Shown: positions 6,503 through 8,091 of the stretch, piece by piece
Numbering within the stretch: position 1 is the first letter of the stretch
How the letters are laid out: each line of letters opens with the position of its first letter
Assembly: GCA_028823435.1 (NCBI GenBank)
Contig: JAPKBK010000076.1
Coordinates: 1-8,091 of the forward strand
Reading direction: 5' to 3'
Source of the DNA: Flavobacteriales bacterium
GTDB lineage: Bacteria; Bacteroidota; Bacteroidia; Flavobacteriales_D; Sanyastnellaceae
DNA: 8,091 nucleotides
Translations under genes and position numbers: made by a program
Notes under the pieces: generated by a model
Seen by the model: only the letters and a program-made list of their open reading frames with translations
The model's database searches: none
Told to the model about the DNA's origin: nothing

Positions 6503-7810
6503 TTAGCTGGCGTATTTCTTAAACAATACCGAAGCATTGTGTCCTCCGAAACCGAAGGTGTTAGATAGCGCAGCGTTAACAACACGATGTCGTGCCTTAT
6601 TAAACGTGAAATCAAGCTTTGGGTCTAAACCTTCGTCTTCATGTTCAAAATTAATTGTGGGAGGAATAATCCCATGCTCAATCGCCAGAATACAGGCCAT
6701 AGCTTCTATAGCGCCAGCAGCGCCTAACAGATGGCCCGTCATCGACTTTGTTGACGAAATGCTCAGTTTATATGCTGCATCCCCAAACACTTTTTGAATG
6801 GCCTGGGTTTCAGCAATGTCTCCCAAAGGAGTAGAAGTTCCATGTACGTTGACGTAATCAACCTCTTCTGGTGTCATTCCTGCATCTTCAAGGGTCGCCC
6901 GCATCACGTTTGTCGCGCCAAGTCCCTCCGGATGAGGCGCCGTAATATGATGCGCATCTGCGCTCATCCCTCCACCTACCATTTCGCAATAAATTTTTGC
7001 ACCTCGCGCCTGAGCATGTTCAAGAGATTCGAGAATAATCGCTCCAGCACCTTCACCTAGGACAAATCCATCACGTGTTTTATCGAAAGGCCTTGAGGCT
7101 CGCTTTGCATCATCATTTCTTGTTGATAATGCTTTAAGCGCGTTAAATCCACCTATTCCTCCTTCTGTGACAGCGGCTTCTGATCCACCCGTAACCATGA
7201 CATCAGCCTTGCCTAATCGTATCAGATTGAAGGAATCTATTAAAGCATGAGTAGAACTGGCGCACGCACTGACTGTCGCGTAGTTTGGTCCACGAAATCC
7301 GTTTCTAATACTTATGTGTCCAGCTGCAATATCTGGAATCATCATCGGTATAAAGAAGGGGGAAAAACGAGGTGTTCCGTCTCCTTGATAGTAGTTTTTA
7401 GCTTCATCCATAAAACTTTGAAAGCCCCCCACACCTGAACCCCAGATCACTCCAGCTCTGTCTGGATTCATCCTAAACTTTCCGGCATTGCTCAATTCTT
7501 CTTCAGAACCTGCTTCAAATGTGATGTCTCCTCCAACAATACCTGCATCGTCAAGCGCCTGTTTCGAACTGACTACAGCGTACTGACTGTAGAGGTCCAT
7601 CCTTCTGGCTTCGCGGCGATGTATGTGGTCAAGGGGGTCAAAATCTTTGACCTCACATGCGAATCTTGTTTTGAATTTTGAGGCATCAAAACGCGTAATT
7701 TCAGCAGCCCCGCTCATGCCGTCAACTAAATTGTTCCAGAAAGATACGGGGTCATTGCCTAGGGGCGTTAACGCCCCTAAACCTGTTACAACTACACGCT
7801 TAAGTTCCAT
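6503..7810 (-). CDS. fabF: Beta-ketoacyl-ACP synthase II (FabF/KAS II)
   Basis: A 435-residue condensing enzyme of the thiolase fold. It joins malonyl-ACP to an acyl-ACP with loss of CO2, elongating fatty acids in the cytosol. The Cys-His-His site is intact: Cys183 in SACASSTHA, His323 in NVHGTSTPLG and His360 in KSMTGHLLG, with Lys355 just before. The C-terminal gate region FGFGGHN is at 419-425. The N-terminus MELKRVVVTGLGALTPLG is the standard FabF start. It follows acpP, its substrate carrier, by 17 nt. The protein is about 20 residues longer than the usual 410-416; the excess appears to sit at about residues 97-115, between the ALDDAG helix and the DRAGVIWGSG strand. FabB-type synthases are the alternative, but the length, sequence style and acpP neighbour favour FabF. 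Confidence 0.97.
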   Translation of the reverse strand: MELKRVVVTGLGALTPLGNDPVSFWNNLVDGMSGAAEITRFDASKFKTRFACEVKDFDPLDHIHRREARRMDLYSQYAVVSSKQALDDAGIVGGDITFEAGSEEELSNAGKFRMNPDRAGVIWGSGVGGFQSFMDEAKNYYQGDGTPRFSPFFIPMMIPDIAAGHISIRNGFRGPNYATVSACASSTHALIDSFNLIRLGKADVMVTGGSEAAVTEGGIGGFNALKALSTRNDDAKRASRPFDKTRDGFVLGEGAGAIILESLEHAQARGAKIYCEMVGGGMSADAHHITAPHPEGLGATNVMRATLEDAGMTPEEVDYVNVHGTSTPLGDIAETQAIQKVFGDAAYKLSISSTKSMTGHLLGAAGAIEAMACILAIEHGIIPPTINFEHEDEGLDPKLDFTFNKARHRVVNAALSNTFGFGGHNASVLFKKYAS

Positions 7811-7827
7811 AGACGATTGCCAAAGGC

Positions 7828-8064
7828 TTACTTAGTCGCTTTCTCGATGTGCTCTACCGCTTGCCCGACAGTGCTGATATTCTCAGCCTGATCGTCAGGA
7901 ATTGCGATATTAAATTCTTTTTCAAACTCCATAATGAGTTCTACTGTGTCGAGAGAATCGGCACCTAAATCGTTTGTGAAGCTTGCCTCTAGCGTTACTT
8001 CTCCTGCTTCCAACCCTAGCTTATCAACAATGATAGCTGTTACTTTTTCACTGATTTCAGACAT
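7828..8064 (-). CDS. acpP: Acyl carrier protein AcpP
   Basis: A 78-residue acidic protein of the usual AcpP length. It carries growing acyl chains as thioesters on a 4'-phosphopantetheine arm during cytosolic type II fatty acid synthesis. The attachment site is Ser37 in the conserved GADSLDTVE motif, followed by the helix II recognition stretch ELIMEFEKEF and the IPDDQAE segment, all typical of the family. The start was placed at the ATG at 8064, giving the N-terminus MSEISEKV as in other AcpPs; an in-frame TTG five codons upstream (8079) would add MNTNI, which homologues lack. No Shine-Dalgarno sequence is visible. The fabF start lies 17 nt after the stop, the classic acpP-fabF pair. Only 27 nt upstream of the start are in the window, so the promoter is not visible. 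Identification is essentially certain. Confidence 0.97.
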   Translation of the reverse strand: MSEISEKVTAIIVDKLGLEAGEVTLEASFTNDLGADSLDTVELIMEFEKEFNIAIPDDQAENISTVGQAVEHIEKATK

Positions 8065-8091
8065 AATATTCGTGTTCAATTTGAGGCAAAA

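Noticed and set aside
6481..6615. Longer rnc frame starting at 6615 or 6537, overlapping the end of fabF by 113 or 35 nt
   Set aside because: The added residues do not look like an RNase III N-terminus and lie over the conserved FabF C-terminus. The ATG at 6480 gives the expected start, a 22-nt gap and an AAGGA just upstream.
1..8091. Search for a mobile element, CRISPR array, defence system, tRNA or riboswitch
   Set aside because: Coding sequence fills nearly the whole window with conserved housekeeping genes in familiar order. No gap exceeds 54 nt, and no direct or inverted repeats of note were seen by eye.

Overview
This window reads as an ordinary housekeeping stretch of a Bacteroidota chromosome, probably a flavobacterial or Cryomorphaceae-like lineage. 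Three things point there: the gene order acpP-fabF-rnc-IPExxxVDY-family-pyk, the presence of an IPExxxVDY-type protein (a family known from Bacteroidota), and a zinc-finger-degenerate TraR/DksA protein directly behind a long type 2 ileS. Start codons mostly lack a Shine-Dalgarno sequence, as is usual in this phylum. The exact genus cannot be read from the sequence.

All genes lie on the minus strand, so transcription runs from high to low coordinates. From upstream to downstream they are: acyl carrier protein (acpP, 7828-8064), beta-ketoacyl-ACP synthase II (fabF, 6503-7810), ribonuclease III (rnc, 5737-6480), a small IPExxxVDY-family protein (5290-5715), pyruvate kinase (pyk, 3851-5293), isoleucyl-tRNA synthetase (ileS, 422-3796), a TraR/DksA-like protein (38-409), and the first five codons of another reading frame (1-16), perhaps lspA. 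Gaps are 17, 22, 21, -4 (an ATGA overlap), 54, 12 and 21 nt. The arrangement therefore looks like one transcription unit or two abutting ones. The 54-nt pyk/ileS gap is the only place with room for a boundary. No stretch over 300 bases lacks a gene, and no RNA gene, mobile element, CRISPR array or clear terminator was seen.

acpP and fabF work together in fatty acid elongation: AcpP carries the acyl chain and FabF condenses it with malonyl-ACP. rnc processes rRNA and other double-stranded RNA, pyk makes the last ATP of glycolysis, ileS charges tRNA-Ile, and the DksA-like protein may act on RNA polymerase. I found no new multi-gene system. The points worth a second look are within proteins: a GXHH (swapped HIGH) motif in a type 2 IleS, loss of three of four zinc cysteines in the DksA-like protein, a K+-independent signature in pyruvate kinase, an insertion in FabF, an Asn at a metal-site Asp position in RNase III, and a strongly diverged IPExxxVDY motif.
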